A stretch of DNA of 55,479 nt, taken from an uncultured Lachnospiraceae bacterium (GTDB taxonomy: Bacteria; Bacillota; Clostridia; Lachnospirales; Lachnospiraceae). Positions 1 through 7,656 of this stretch are shown here, one piece after another. Every line of letters begins with the position of its first letter. Position 1 is the first letter of the stretch. A program made the translations under genes and the position numbers. Location: the NCBI GenBank assembly GCA_947586255.1, contig CANPXP010000014.1, positions 1-55,479 on the forward strand, in the 5' to 3' direction. The notes under the pieces are model-generated. The model saw nothing but the letters and a program-made list of their open reading frames with translations. It made no database searches and was not told the DNA's origin.

Positions 1-73
1 GAAACCGCCGTGTACCGAACGGTACGCACGGTGGTGTGAGAGGACGGCGGCTAATCACCGCCTCCTACTCGAT
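1..73 (+). mobile_element. Group II intron, 3' end only (domains V and VI)
   Basis: These bases fold as the last two domains of a bacterial group II intron. Domain V is a 13-pair stem (4-16 with 21-35) closed by GAAC, with a two-base bulge (G26-C27) on the 3' side at the usual place. Domain VI (38-50 with 58-70) leaves A67 unpaired, seven bases from an AY end (A72-T73), as expected for the branch point and 3' splice site. The intron body and its reverse transcriptase/maturase would lie left of the window. The fold is read directly; the family assignment rests on the domain V/VI pattern, and the class is not assigned. Confidence 0.75.
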
Positions 74-92
74 TTACTCCGTGACGTGGTTG

Positions 93-122
93 TTTGAGGG
101 TGTTCCGCGGAGGATCCTCAAA
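93..122 (+). other. Hairpin in the leader of the sugar permease genes
   Basis: TTTGAGG (93-99) pairs with CCTCAAA (116-122), and the loop contains the palindrome TCCGCGGA. There is no T-tract, so this is not a standard terminator. Such hairpins often sit between a binding-protein gene and its permease genes in sugar ABC operons and limit downstream expression. The binding-protein gene is not visible here, so that role is inferred. Confidence 0.4.
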
Positions 123-193
123 TGCCCGCGGCGCGGCCTGCGGCAGAAGCCGGATAACCGGCGCAAAAAATAAAGAGAGAAGGATGTGGAGAG

Positions 194-1204
194 ATGGCGA
201 AGAGTAACAAGACTAAGCACAAGACAGTCGAATACGGCCGCTACGGTTATTACTTCATAGCACCGTTTTTTATTGTCTTTGCGATTTTCCAGTTGTGGCC
301 GCTGATCTATACGATCGGTCTGGCATTCTGCGAGAACTACTATGACACCATGTGGAACGCCGAGGTAGGGCCGACCTTTAACGGCGTGGCAAACTTTGCG
401 ACGATTTTTAAGAGCGCCGAGGGAACCTACTTCGATACATACACGTTCCGCGCGCTGGGCAACACGCTGATCATGTGGTTCTTAAACTTCGCGCCGCAGA
501 TTCTGCTGGCGCTGCTTCTGGCGGTGTGGTTCACCGACACGCGGGTGAAGATCAAGGCGCAGGGCGCGTACAAAGTTCTGGTTTTCATGCCGAACATCAT
601 CACGGCGGCGACGATCTCCGTCCTGTTCTATAAACTGTTCGACTACCCGAACGGCCCGATCAACCAGCTCTTTGTCAATTCGGGGATCTGGTCGCAGCCC
701 TATCAGTTCCTGGCAACCAAGTGGGCGACGAGAGGGATTATTTCCTTCATCAATTTCTGGATGTGGTACGGCAACACGATGATCGTCCTGACGGCAGGCG
801 TGCTGGGCATCAGCCCGTCCCTGTTCGAGGCGGCCAGAGTGGACGGCGCTACAAGCTGGGAGATCTTCAAGAGTGTGACGCTTCCGCTGCTTCGTCCGAT
901 CATGTTGTTTACGCTGGTAAACTCCGCAATCGGCGGTCTGCAGATGTACGATATCCCGAAACTGCTCACCACCAGCGGCTACGGCGATCCGGACTACACG
1001 ACGAGAACGATCACGATGTATATCCGAGAACTGGCGTTTACGGGAGCCAGACAGATGGGCAAGGCCAGCGCGGCTTCCCTCGTATTGTTTGTGGTAACCT
1101 TGTTCTTCTCACTCGTCCTGTTCTATATCATGCGTGATAAGGATGCGATCAAGGAGAAGAAAGCCATCAAGGCTGCTCAGAAAGCAAGAAAGGGGGCTAA
1201 CTGA
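194..1204 (+). CDS. Sugar ABC transporter permease, MalF/UgpA type
   Basis: This 336-residue integral membrane protein is one of two permease subunits of a CUT1-type carbohydrate importer. Its first membrane segment lies at about residues 18-40 and several more follow. The cytoplasmic EAA loop that docks on the ATPase is clear at about 212-235 (EAARVDGAT...LPLLRP). The ATG at 194 follows an AAGGATGTGGAGAG ribosome binding region. The partner permease starts two bases after this stop, so the two are co-transcribed. No ATPase is encoded nearby; Clostridia commonly share one MsmX-like ATPase among such importers. The substrate cannot be read from the sequence. The binding protein would be expected upstream, where the group II intron now lies. 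Confidence 0.93.
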   Translation: MAKSNKTKHKTVEYGRYGYYFIAPFFIVFAIFQLWPLIYTIGLAFCENYYDTMWNAEVGPTFNGVANFATIFKSAEGTYFDTYTFRALGNTLIMWFLNFAPQILLALLLAVWFTDTRVKIKAQGAYKVLVFMPNIITAATISVLFYKLFDYPNGPINQLFVNSGIWSQPYQFLATKWATRGIISFINFWMWYGNTMIVLTAGVLGISPSLFEAARVDGATSWEIFKSVTLPLLRPIMLFTLVNSAIGGLQMYDIPKLLTTSGYGDPDYTTRTITMYIRELAFTGARQMGKASAASLVLFVVTLFFSLVLFYIMRDKDAIKEKKAIKAAQKARKGAN

Positions 1205-1206
1205 TC

Positions 1207-2073
1207 ATGAATAACGGAAAAGACGGCGGTTTACACGCAAGCATTATGATACAGCAGATTATCCGCAATGCGGTCTGCATTTTCCTCTGCCTTTTGAGTT
1301 TGATCCCCTTCTGGATCATGATCGTCAATGCGACGAGAACCAGTGTGGCGATCCAGTCCAGCTTTACGCTGATTCCGTCCACACACTTTATGACGAACTG
1401 GAACAACCTGCTGAAGCAGGCGGCTGAGCAGGCGTCGATCTGGCGTTATATGGGCAACAGCCTGATCATCGCGGCGGGCTCCACAATACTGTCGGTGTAT
1501 TTCTCCACGATGACGGCTTACGGTGTGACGGCCTATAAGTTCAAGGGTGCGAACTTCGCGTGGGCGTTTATCATGGCGATCATGATGATCCCGGTACAGG
1601 TTTCCTCCATCGGTTTCTTCCGCTTTATGGCACAGCTCCATTGGACGAACACCTACTTGCCGCTGATCATCCCGGCTGTGGCTGCGCCGGCGACGGTATT
1701 CTTCATGAGACAGTACATGATCAGCGCGCTGCCGCTGGAGATTCTGGATTCCGCGAGAATCGACGGCTCCGGCGAGTTCAGAACGTTCAACACGATCGCG
1801 ATGCCGCTGATGAAGCCCGCGGTGGCGACACAGTGCATCTTCGCTTTCATCGGTTCATGGAACAACTTCTATACGCCTTCCATGCTGCTGACGTCTCAGG
1901 TGAAGTTCACGCTGCCGATGTTCGTGCAGCAGATGAGAGGCGAGCGTTTCCGTTCCGACCACGGTATTATCTACGCGGGTCTGGTTGTGACGATCATGCC
2001 GATCTTCGTCGTATACTTCATCCTCTCGAAGTACATCATTGCCGGTGTAGCTCTGGGCGGTGTGAAGGAGTAA
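1207..2073 (+). CDS. Sugar ABC transporter permease, MalG/UgpE type
   Basis: This is the second permease subunit (288 residues) of the carbohydrate importer. About six membrane segments are visible. The EAA loop begins at about residue 181 (DSARIDGSGEF...MPLMKP), and the C-terminus (YIIAGVALGGVKE) is typical of MalG-family proteins. The ATG at 1207 lies just after the upstream stop, with GGGGG about ten bases ahead. It forms a heterodimer channel with the preceding protein. A strong terminator follows at 2095, so this is the last gene of the operon. The sugar is unknown. Confidence 0.93.
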   Translation: MNNGKDGGLHASIMIQQIIRNAVCIFLCLLSLIPFWIMIVNATRTSVAIQSSFTLIPSTHFMTNWNNLLKQAAEQASIWRYMGNSLIIAAGSTILSVYFSTMTAYGVTAYKFKGANFAWAFIMAIMMIPVQVSSIGFFRFMAQLHWTNTYLPLIIPAVAAPATVFFMRQYMISALPLEILDSARIDGSGEFRTFNTIAMPLMKPAVATQCIFAFIGSWNNFYTPSMLLTSQVKFTLPMFVQQMRGERFRSDHGIIYAGLVVTIMPIFVVYFILSKYIIAGVALGGVKE

Positions 2074-2094
2074 CAGATTATCAGGATTATGCAG

Positions 2095-2128
2095 GGAGAC
2101 AGCGGTTTAACCGGCTGTCTCCTTTTTT
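2095..2128 (+). terminator. Rho-independent terminator of the sugar permease operon
   Basis: GGAGACAGC (2095-2103) pairs with GCTGTCTCC (2114-2122), the stem continues through CGG/CCG around a TTTAA loop, and six Ts follow (2123-2128). Confidence 0.92.
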
Positions 2129-2234
2129 GCGTCTTATCGTTGCTGTACTATGTTCTCTGCTGATATGGTAAAGTTTCAAATTATGTGTTACACTGATACC
2201 GTCGGGCGGATTGGAGAAGGAGGGTGTGCGCGCT

Positions 2235-2624
2235 ATGGATGCCTGGGTGATTTATGACGGAAACCGTGTGGCGGTCTATGAAGGGCTGCGCAGTCTGTGC
2301 GAGTATGCGGGCAGGGATACGCAGTGGTGCGACAGACTGTGGGGGTTTTTGCTGACGGACGGGGAACTGATGGCGGAGTTTACCGCTTACCTGCGGAAGC
2401 ATACTTTCGCGGATCGCGTGAAGGCCGGCGGTTATTCCATGACGGATCTGTATGTGCAGCAGCTTGACGCTTACAATATCCGGCAGGACTCCGGCAAGAA
2501 TACGGCCGCATGCAATAAGGAAGAGATGGTTCTGGAGGCTTTCGACACTATGGCGAAGCTTCGCAGGAAGTCGGGGCAGCCGCCCCACGGCTGGCAGGAC
2601 GGCTTCGGCATGGACAGGATGTAA
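2235..2624 (+). CDS. Hypothetical protein, 129 residues
   Basis: I do not recognise this family. The protein is soluble, with mixed charge, no signal peptide and no membrane segment, and it begins MDAWVIYDGNRVAVYEG. I chose the ATG at 2235 because AAGGAGG at 2217-2223 sits twelve bases upstream; an earlier TTG at 2211 would put that site inside the gene. The C-terminal part is polar and ends with a Pro/Gly-rich tail. Codon use matches the neighbours, so a real gene is likely. The next gene starts about 85 bases downstream with no terminator between them. Confidence 0.7.
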   Translation: MDAWVIYDGNRVAVYEGLRSLCEYAGRDTQWCDRLWGFLLTDGELMAEFTAYLRKHTFADRVKAGGYSMTDLYVQQLDAYNIRQDSGKNTAACNKEEMVLEAFDTMAKLRRKSGQPPHGWQDGFGMDRM

Positions 2625-2708
2625 CGGCGTGTACGGCGGGGAACGGACAGACGGATGGAAAAACGCGGCACGCACCTGCCGGGCGGGCGTTCGCGGATGA
2701 GGATCAAT

Positions 2709-3167
2709 ATGGACAGAACGGAATTTATCGAGAGACTGCAGCGCGCTCTGGCAGGCGGCCTGGGCAGCGGGCTGGTTGCGGAGAATGTGAGATATTATCA
2801 GGAATATATCGACTCGGAGATCAGAAAAGGAAAGAGCGAGGAGGAGGTTCTCTCCATGCTCGGCGATCCGAGGCTGCTCGCCAAGAGCATTATTGAGGCA
2901 AACAAGCACGCGGGCCAAAGCTACGGCTCCAACCGCGGCTATGATGAAGAGGCGGAGGAGACAGTGGAGACGGTGGATTTCGACGGGGATGCCGAAAAGC
3001 CAAACGGCCGCGTCGTGATGCTGCCGGGCTGGCTGATCATGCTGATTGTCACTGTGGCCGTGGTGGTGCTGATCGGTTTAGCCACCGCGCTTTTCAGCTT
3101 CTTTGCGCCCGTGATCATCGTCGTGCTGATTGCGATTCTGATCGTCAAGATTTTTCAGAGACGCTGA
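2709..3167 (+). CDS. DUF1700 (HAAS) family membrane protein
   Basis: The protein has 152 residues. The first ~65 match the HAAS domain of DUF1700 proteins: an amphipathic helical region with MDRTEFIERL, a YYQEYI motif, a KSEEEVLSMLGDP stretch and a short helix. An acidic linker (about 75-95) follows, then two close hydrophobic segments (about 103-125 and 128-147) and a basic end. In this family the protein often sits beside PadR-type regulators and affects envelope gene expression; no PadR gene is present here. The ATG at 2709 is preferred over one at 2697 because GAGGA lies at the right distance. Confidence 0.8.
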   Translation: MDRTEFIERLQRALAGGLGSGLVAENVRYYQEYIDSEIRKGKSEEEVLSMLGDPRLLAKSIIEANKHAGQSYGSNRGYDEEAEETVETVDFDGDAEKPNGRVVMLPGWLIMLIVTVAVVVLIGLATALFSFFAPVIIVVLIAILIVKIFQRR

Positions 3168-3195
3168 TATTGATGTTTCTGCGGGAGAGCAACAG

Positions 3196-3460
3196 AAACG
3201 GGCGCTTTGCAGCGTCCGTTTGAGGGGAGTATATAAATATTATATATAAGGGTCCGTAAATAGAAAGTGAAGGGTTTTTCTATTTACAAGTATTATTATA
3301 TACATTTTTGTCGCAAATGCAACCGAAAATAGTACTAAAGTCCTAGGCTATATTTTGGTACTTTTATATAAAAAACTAGTACTAAAGCACTAGACAACGC
3401 CTGAATACTTTGCAGAGAATCCAGTCATACTATTTCTGTAACAAAAAACATTTAGGAGGT
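3196..3460 (+). promoter_or_regulatory. AT-rich leader with hairpins and paired TAGTACTAAAG sites
   Basis: This gene-free stretch is far richer in A+T than its surroundings. AAACGGGCGCT (3196-3206) pairs with 3211-3221, but no T-tract follows. GTAAATAGAAA (3256-3266) pairs with TTTCTATTTAC (3277-3287). Two near-palindromes with central TAAA, TAGTACTAAAGTCCTAG (3330-3346) and TAGTACTAAAGCACTAG (3377-3393), lie 47 bases apart. They look like binding sites for one regulator upstream of the small gene at 3468; the regulator is unknown. Confidence 0.5.
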
Positions 3461-3467
3461 ATTTGCG

Positions 3468-3620
3468 ATGTCTAAGAATGATTATAGCCAGAATTCACAG
3501 AATGAGAAGCAGCAGGATAAGGCGGGCAGCCAGAGCCAGAACAGCCAGAAGAACAGCGCCGGTTCCAAGAACAGCTCCGGCAGCAATGCGCAGGATAACC
3601 AGAAGAACAGCAACTGTTAA
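3468..3620 (+). CDS. Small Ser/Asn/Gln/Lys-rich protein, 50 residues
   Basis: This short gene has a near-perfect ribosome binding site (TTTAGGAGGTATTTGCG before the ATG). It encodes a fully hydrophilic, low-complexity peptide starting MSKNDYSQNSQNEKQQ and ending NQKNSNC with a single terminal Cys. Half or more of the residues are Ser, Asn, Gln or Lys, and it has no hydrophobic core. The composition recalls gamma-type small acid-soluble spore proteins, but the repeat motif of that family is absent. A strong terminator follows at 3664 and an unusually AT-rich, repeat-bearing leader precedes it, so it is probably a separately regulated, well-expressed unit. The function is unknown. Confidence 0.75.
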   Translation: MSKNDYSQNSQNEKQQDKAGSQSQNSQKNSAGSKNSSGSNAQDNQKNSNC

Positions 3621-3663
3621 GCTGTCCTGGCGTTATCGGTCAATACAATAAGCGGCGAATCCG

Positions 3664-3705
3664 GGAAGCGGTACTGTCATCGGGCAGTGCCGCTTCCTCC
3701 GTTTC
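3664..3705 (+). terminator. Terminator of the small Ser/Asn/Gln-rich gene
   Basis: GGAAGCGGTACTGTC (3664-3678) pairs with GGCAGTGCCGCTTCC (3683-3697) over 15 positions, with G-T wobbles, around ATCG. A T-rich tract follows. An outer pair, CAATACA (3641-3647) with TGTATTG, can extend the stem. Confidence 0.85.
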
Positions 3706-3802
3706 TGTATTGTTATTTTGGAGACTTTAGTATACAATGTCAAGTGTGGCACAGAATGCCATATCAATAACATATAAGTAATAAGTAAAAACGGAGAACG
3801 TG

Positions 3803-4738
3803 ATGAAAAAGATACGATTGGCAGCAGCGGCGTGTGCGCTGGCGATTCTGGCGGCCGGCTGCGCAGGGGAAGAGAAGGCCGCGGGAAACGGTGCAGAGAG
3901 CACGGCGGAAGCCGCGCAGTATGGCGAGGGCGACAGTCTGAAGCAGGCGGGTCTGGGCGCGATGGCAATTCTGTATGACGATTCCGTCTGGACTTACGAC
4001 GAGACGCAGGGGAGTGATTCCAGCATGGCATTTACGGCGGCGGACGGTTCGCTGCTGGGACTGTCCTGCTCGCGGGAAGCCTTTTACCAGCATCCGCTTG
4101 ACATGATTCAGATTACCTCGCAGCTCAATGCGGCTTACGAGGGCTTCGAGGAGCTCGAGGCGCCGACGCCTGTCACGGTGCAGGGAGAAGAGTGGTACGA
4201 ATGGATTTATCAATATGAGGAGAACGGCGTGAAGACGGTGGCGCTGCAGCGCTTCTACGGCAAGAATTATTACGCCTATACGCTCACCTATATCGCCGAG
4301 GAGAAGACCTATGAGGCGAACAGAAATGAGGCGCTGAAGGTGATGAATTCCGCTGTGATGAGCGTTCCCGACAACGATGAGAACGAGCGCAAGGCCGCGG
4401 AATTTCTCGTGGGCGAGTGGGACCTGGGCGATTCGGGGTATCTGGTGTTGAACGACGACGGCACCTACGCCTGGTATATGGACGCCGGCAAGGATGAGAA
4501 GAATGTGCATAAGGGCACCTACGCCGGCGACGTGGCGAACGAGTCGCTGGGCTTTCAGGAGGGCGAGGGCATCTATCTGGTGCTTTTCCCGGAGGTGCTC
4601 TATGCGGACGGCAAGGAGGGCAAAACCGCCAGCGCCAAGTATGACTACGGCATTTCGCTCACGCAGCAGGCGGACGGCACCTATCCGATGATCAATGCCG
4701 CCACATTCGCCATGTATTCGATGACGAGGCAGGAATAG
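3803..4738 (+). CDS. Lipoprotein of unknown function, 311 residues
   Basis: The N-terminus is a lipoprotein signal peptide (MKKIRLAAAACALAILAAGC, with Cys20 as the predicted lipidated residue), so the mature protein is anchored outside the membrane. A short Ala/Glu linker leads to two globular parts. Residues ~45-195 are a mixed alpha/beta domain with a WYEWIYQY core. Residues ~200-311 look like a small beta-barrel (GEWDLGDSGYLVLNDDGTYAWY, then GTYAGD). I do not recognise a named enzyme family and see no catalytic motif. The ATG at 3803 follows GGAG; a GTG directly before it is an alternative. It starts 12 bases before the methyltransferase gene and may be co-transcribed with it. Confidence 0.8.
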   Translation: MKKIRLAAAACALAILAAGCAGEEKAAGNGAESTAEAAQYGEGDSLKQAGLGAMAILYDDSVWTYDETQGSDSSMAFTAADGSLLGLSCSREAFYQHPLDMIQITSQLNAAYEGFEELEAPTPVTVQGEEWYEWIYQYEENGVKTVALQRFYGKNYYAYTLTYIAEEKTYEANRNEALKVMNSAVMSVPDNDENERKAAEFLVGEWDLGDSGYLVLNDDGTYAWYMDAGKDEKNVHKGTYAGDVANESLGFQEGEGIYLVLFPEVLYADGKEGKTASAKYDYGISLTQQADGTYPMINAATFAMYSMTRQE

Positions 4739-4749
4739 CGGGGAGCGCC

Positions 4750-5901
4750 ATGGAGAGATTTGAGTATATTGCCCCCTGCCATTTCGGTCTGGAGGCGGTT
4801 TTAAAGAGAGAGATTGCCGAGCTCGGTTATGAGATCGTCTCGGTGGAGGACGGCAGGGTCGTCTTTGCGGGGGACGCGGCGGCAATGTGCCGGGCCAATA
4901 TCTTCCTGCGCACGGCGGAGCGCGTGCTGTTAAAGGTGGGAAGCTTTCACGCGGAGACCTTCGAGGAGCTTTTTCAGGGGACAAAAGCGCTGCCCTGGGG
5001 AGAGTATCTGCCGAAGGACGCCAAATTCTGGGTGGCGAAGGCGGCCAGCGTGAAGAGCAGACTGTTCAGTCCCTCCGACATTCAGTCCGTGATGAAGCGG
5101 GCGATGGTGGAGAGCATGAAAGCGTCCTATTCGACGGAGGTGTTCCCGGAGAGCGGCGACGCTTATCCCGTCCGGGTTTTTCTGATGAAGGACGAGGTGA
5201 CGGCAGGGCTTGACACGACGGGGGAGTCGCTGCACAAGCGGGGCTACCGCAAGATGACGGCCAAGGCGCCCATCGCGGAGAATCTGGCCGCCGCGCTGAT
5301 CATGCTGACGCCCTGGAGAGGCGACCGCATTCTCGTGGATCCCTTCTGCGGCTGCGGGACGATTCCCATCGAGGCGGCAATGATGGCCGCACATATGGCG
5401 CCGGGCATGAACCGCAGTTTCACGGCGGAGAACTGGACGCATCTCGCCGACAGAAAATGCTGGTACCGCGCTGTGGACGAGGCGGAGTCGCTGGTCGATC
5501 CGGACGTGGAGACGGATATTCAGGGCTATGATATCGACGAGGATATCGTGGCGGCCGCCCGGGCCAACGCGAAGCTGGCCGGGGTGGACCGCATGATTCA
5601 TTTTCAGAAACGGGACGTCGCCGCGCTGAGTCATCCGAAGAAGTACGGCTTTATCATCACCAATCCGCCCTATGGGGAGCGGATCGAGGAGAAGAAAAAT
5701 CTGGCCGGACTCTACGGGACGCTCGGCGAGCGATACAGGCAGCTGGACAGCTGGTCGCTGTATCTGATCACGGCCTACGAGCAGGCGGAGCAGGCCGTCG
5801 GCAGGAAGGCGGACAAAAACCGGAAGATCTATAACGGCATGATGAAGACCTATTTCTATCAGTTTATGGGACCGAAACCGGGCGGGAGCAGGAGGCAATG
5901 A
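4750..5901 (+). CDS. ypsC: THUMP-domain 23S rRNA guanine-N2 methyltransferase, YpsC/RlmL type
   Basis: This 383-residue protein has the two-part build of the YpsC family: an N-terminal ferredoxin-like and THUMP RNA-binding region (about 1-155) and a Rossmann methyltransferase domain. The SAM-binding motif is PFCGCGTIPIEA from about residue 198. The catalytic TNPPYGER motif, typical of N2-guanine methylation, is at about 304. The expected role is methylation of a guanosine in 23S rRNA during ribosome assembly. Its length matches Bacillus YpsC. The stop overlaps the start of the next gene by four bases (ATGA), so the two are translationally coupled. Confidence 0.92.
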   Translation: MERFEYIAPCHFGLEAVLKREIAELGYEIVSVEDGRVVFAGDAAAMCRANIFLRTAERVLLKVGSFHAETFEELFQGTKALPWGEYLPKDAKFWVAKAASVKSRLFSPSDIQSVMKRAMVESMKASYSTEVFPESGDAYPVRVFLMKDEVTAGLDTTGESLHKRGYRKMTAKAPIAENLAAALIMLTPWRGDRILVDPFCGCGTIPIEAAMMAAHMAPGMNRSFTAENWTHLADRKCWYRAVDEAESLVDPDVETDIQGYDIDEDIVAAARANAKLAGVDRMIHFQKRDVAALSHPKKYGFIITNPPYGERIEEKKNLAGLYGTLGERYRQLDSWSLYLITAYEQAEQAVGRKADKNRKIYNGMMKTYFYQFMGPKPGGSRRQ

Positions 5902-6968
5902 CGAAGCAGAGCAGGTTGATGAAAAGGATGGCCGTATACTGCAGCATATTTGTGGCGACGGCGATGGGGGCGATGCTGTATTACAGCGCCCATAAGATCA
6001 TCGTGGTGGCCGATGTGGCGCAGGATGAGGTGGCGCAGTCGTCCGGCGTCAGCGCGCAGGAAGCGCCCGCTGTGGAGGACAGGAATCACATAGAAATTGA
6101 CCGAGATAGTCAAAATACGAGCTATTTTTGTATTCCGCTGCCGGAAAACGTGCACGCGGAGGAAGTGACCGTAGAGAATCACTATATGGACAGGGAGCTG
6201 TGGGTCAGCATCGCGCCGAAAGACATGGACGGGGTCGCCGCTTTTTATGAGACGAACGGCGTCTACGGCAACTGCGAGAGCGTGCGGGAGGGACATTATG
6301 ACGCGGAGAAACAGAGAGTCTGCCTGCGCTTTGCGCTGAACGGCGTGTACGAGTACCACAGCATCTTCGAGGACAACACGCTGTATGTGGAGTTCATGGC
6401 GCCCAAGGAAGCTTATGACAGAATCATTGTGATCGATCCGGCCTACGGGCTGGAGGATACCGGCGTCGCCACGCAGGACGTCAGCGCCAAGGAGATCACG
6501 CTGGAGGTGGCCCGGGCGCTAAAGACGAAGCTGGACGAAACGGATATCAAGGTGTATTATACAAGAATGGACGACAGCAATCCGGACGCGGAGAGCCGCG
6601 TGCAGCTGGCGGCCGCGACCAAGGCGGATATGCTGATCCGCATCGAGGTAAACGGCGACGAGGACAGCAAGCAGTACGGCACGGAGACAGTCTATAACAG
6701 CCGGTTCTTCATTCCGGGCTTCGGCAGCATCGAGCTGGCCGATCTGTTGGAGAGGGAGGTCGTGACCGCCATCAGCGGCAAGGCGAACGGTCTGCTGGAG
6801 GCGGACGAGGACGACGAGGTGATCAGCGCTGCCACGGTTCCCGCCGCGGCGGTCAAAGTCGGGTATCTGACGAACGGGCAGGAGGCGATTCTTCTGCAGC
6901 GGGAAGATTATATCCAGCGCATTGCGGAGGGAATTTACCAGACGATTATAAAGGCTTACGAGCAGTAG
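5898..6968 (+). CDS. Membrane-anchored amidase_3-like protein with missing catalytic residues
   Basis: The 356-residue protein has an N-terminal membrane anchor (about residues 15-32), a beta-rich AMIN-like region (about 65-170) and a C-terminal domain laid out like N-acetylmuramoyl-L-alanine amidase (amidase_3). Conserved framework segments are recognisable: VIDPAYG, KEITLEVA, YYTRMDD, GTETVY, GYLTN. The residues that should bind zinc and catalyse are mostly changed: the His of DPGHGG is Tyr183, the His of the SIHxN motif is Glu250, and the catalytic Glu before GFLTN is Lys320. Only Glu199 remains. I infer a pseudoenzyme that might bind peptidoglycan or regulate a true amidase. It overlaps the upstream gene by four bases. 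Confidence 0.85.
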   Translation: MTKQSRLMKRMAVYCSIFVATAMGAMLYYSAHKIIVVADVAQDEVAQSSGVSAQEAPAVEDRNHIEIDRDSQNTSYFCIPLPENVHAEEVTVENHYMDRELWVSIAPKDMDGVAAFYETNGVYGNCESVREGHYDAEKQRVCLRFALNGVYEYHSIFEDNTLYVEFMAPKEAYDRIIVIDPAYGLEDTGVATQDVSAKEITLEVARALKTKLDETDIKVYYTRMDDSNPDAESRVQLAAATKADMLIRIEVNGDEDSKQYGTETVYNSRFFIPGFGSIELADLLEREVVTAISGKANGLLEADEDDEVISAATVPAAAVKVGYLTNGQEAILLQREDYIQRIAEGIYQTIIKAYEQ

Positions 6969-7030
6969 AAATGAGGCGGCGCGGATACGGATGACAAGAC
7001 GGACGAAGGCGCCGGAAAGCGGAGACGGAC

Positions 7031-7654
7031 ATGAAGGGGACAATCATATTTGCCACGGGCAATGCCGGCAAAATGCGTGAGATCAGGGAAATATTGGGAG
7101 ACATTGACATGGAGATCCTCTCCATGAAGGAGGCCGGAATAGAGGCGGACATCGTGGAGGACGGCGCGAGTTTCGAGGAGAACGCCGTGATCAAGGCCAG
7201 GGCCGTGGCGGATAAGCTGGCCGGGCGGCGGGAGCCGGCGTATGCGGAGGCCATCGTGATGGCGGATGATTCCGGGCTGGCGATCGACGCGCTGAACGGG
7301 GAGCCGGGCATCTATTCCGCGCGTTATCTGGGGGAAGATACGCCGTACAGCGTCAAGAACCGCAGCCTCATAGCAAGGCTTGCGGGCGTGCCGGATGAGA
7401 AGAGGACGGCCAGATTCGTGTGCGCCATAGCAGCCGTGCTCGCCACGGGAGAGACATTGGTCACGCAGGGCGTGATCGAGGGCCGGATCGGCTATGAGGA
7501 GAAGGGCGGCAACGGCTTCGGCTACGACCCGATCTTCTGGGTGCCGGAGTACGGCTGTACGACGGCGCAGCTGTCGGAGGAGGAGAAAAACCGGATCAGC
7601 CATCGGGGCAGAGCGCTCAGGGCGATGAAAGAGGAACTGGGAAAGAGGATATAG
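7031..7654 (+). CDS. rdgB: XTP/dITP diphosphatase (RdgB/HAM1 family)
   Basis: This 207-residue enzyme hydrolyses non-canonical purine nucleoside triphosphates (XTP, ITP, dITP) to monophosphate and pyrophosphate, keeping them out of DNA and RNA. The motifs are complete: FATGNAGKMREI near the N-terminus, the DDSGLAIDAL metal-binding segment at about 79, GIYSARY, and GNGFGYDPIFW near the C-terminus. The ATG at 7031 follows GGAGACGGAC. The following phosphoesterase gene begins three bases after the stop. That gene order also occurs in Bacillus (ysnA-ysnB) and supports both calls. Confidence 0.96.
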   Translation: MKGTIIFATGNAGKMREIREILGDIDMEILSMKEAGIEADIVEDGASFEENAVIKARAVADKLAGRREPAYAEAIVMADDSGLAIDALNGEPGIYSARYLGEDTPYSVKNRSLIARLAGVPDEKRTARFVCAIAAVLATGETLVTQGVIEGRIGYEEKGGNGFGYDPIFWVPEYGCTTAQLSEEEKNRISHRGRALRAMKEELGKRI

Positions 7655-7656
7655 TA

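Noticed and set aside
69-170. Frame open from the intron end to a TAA near 170, possibly a binding-protein tail
   Set aside because: The translation is Arg/Pro-rich and unlike the C-terminus of solute-binding proteins; the stretch holds a hairpin and looks like a leader.
3463-3651. 62-codon Arg-rich frame at the small-protein locus
   Set aside because: It is the wrong frame of the 50-residue gene; AGGAGGT is spaced for the ATG at 3468.
4750-5901. DNA methyltransferase of a restriction system
   Set aside because: The NPPY motif occurs in DNA N6-adenine enzymes too, but the THUMP region, length and gene context fit YpsC-type rRNA methylation.
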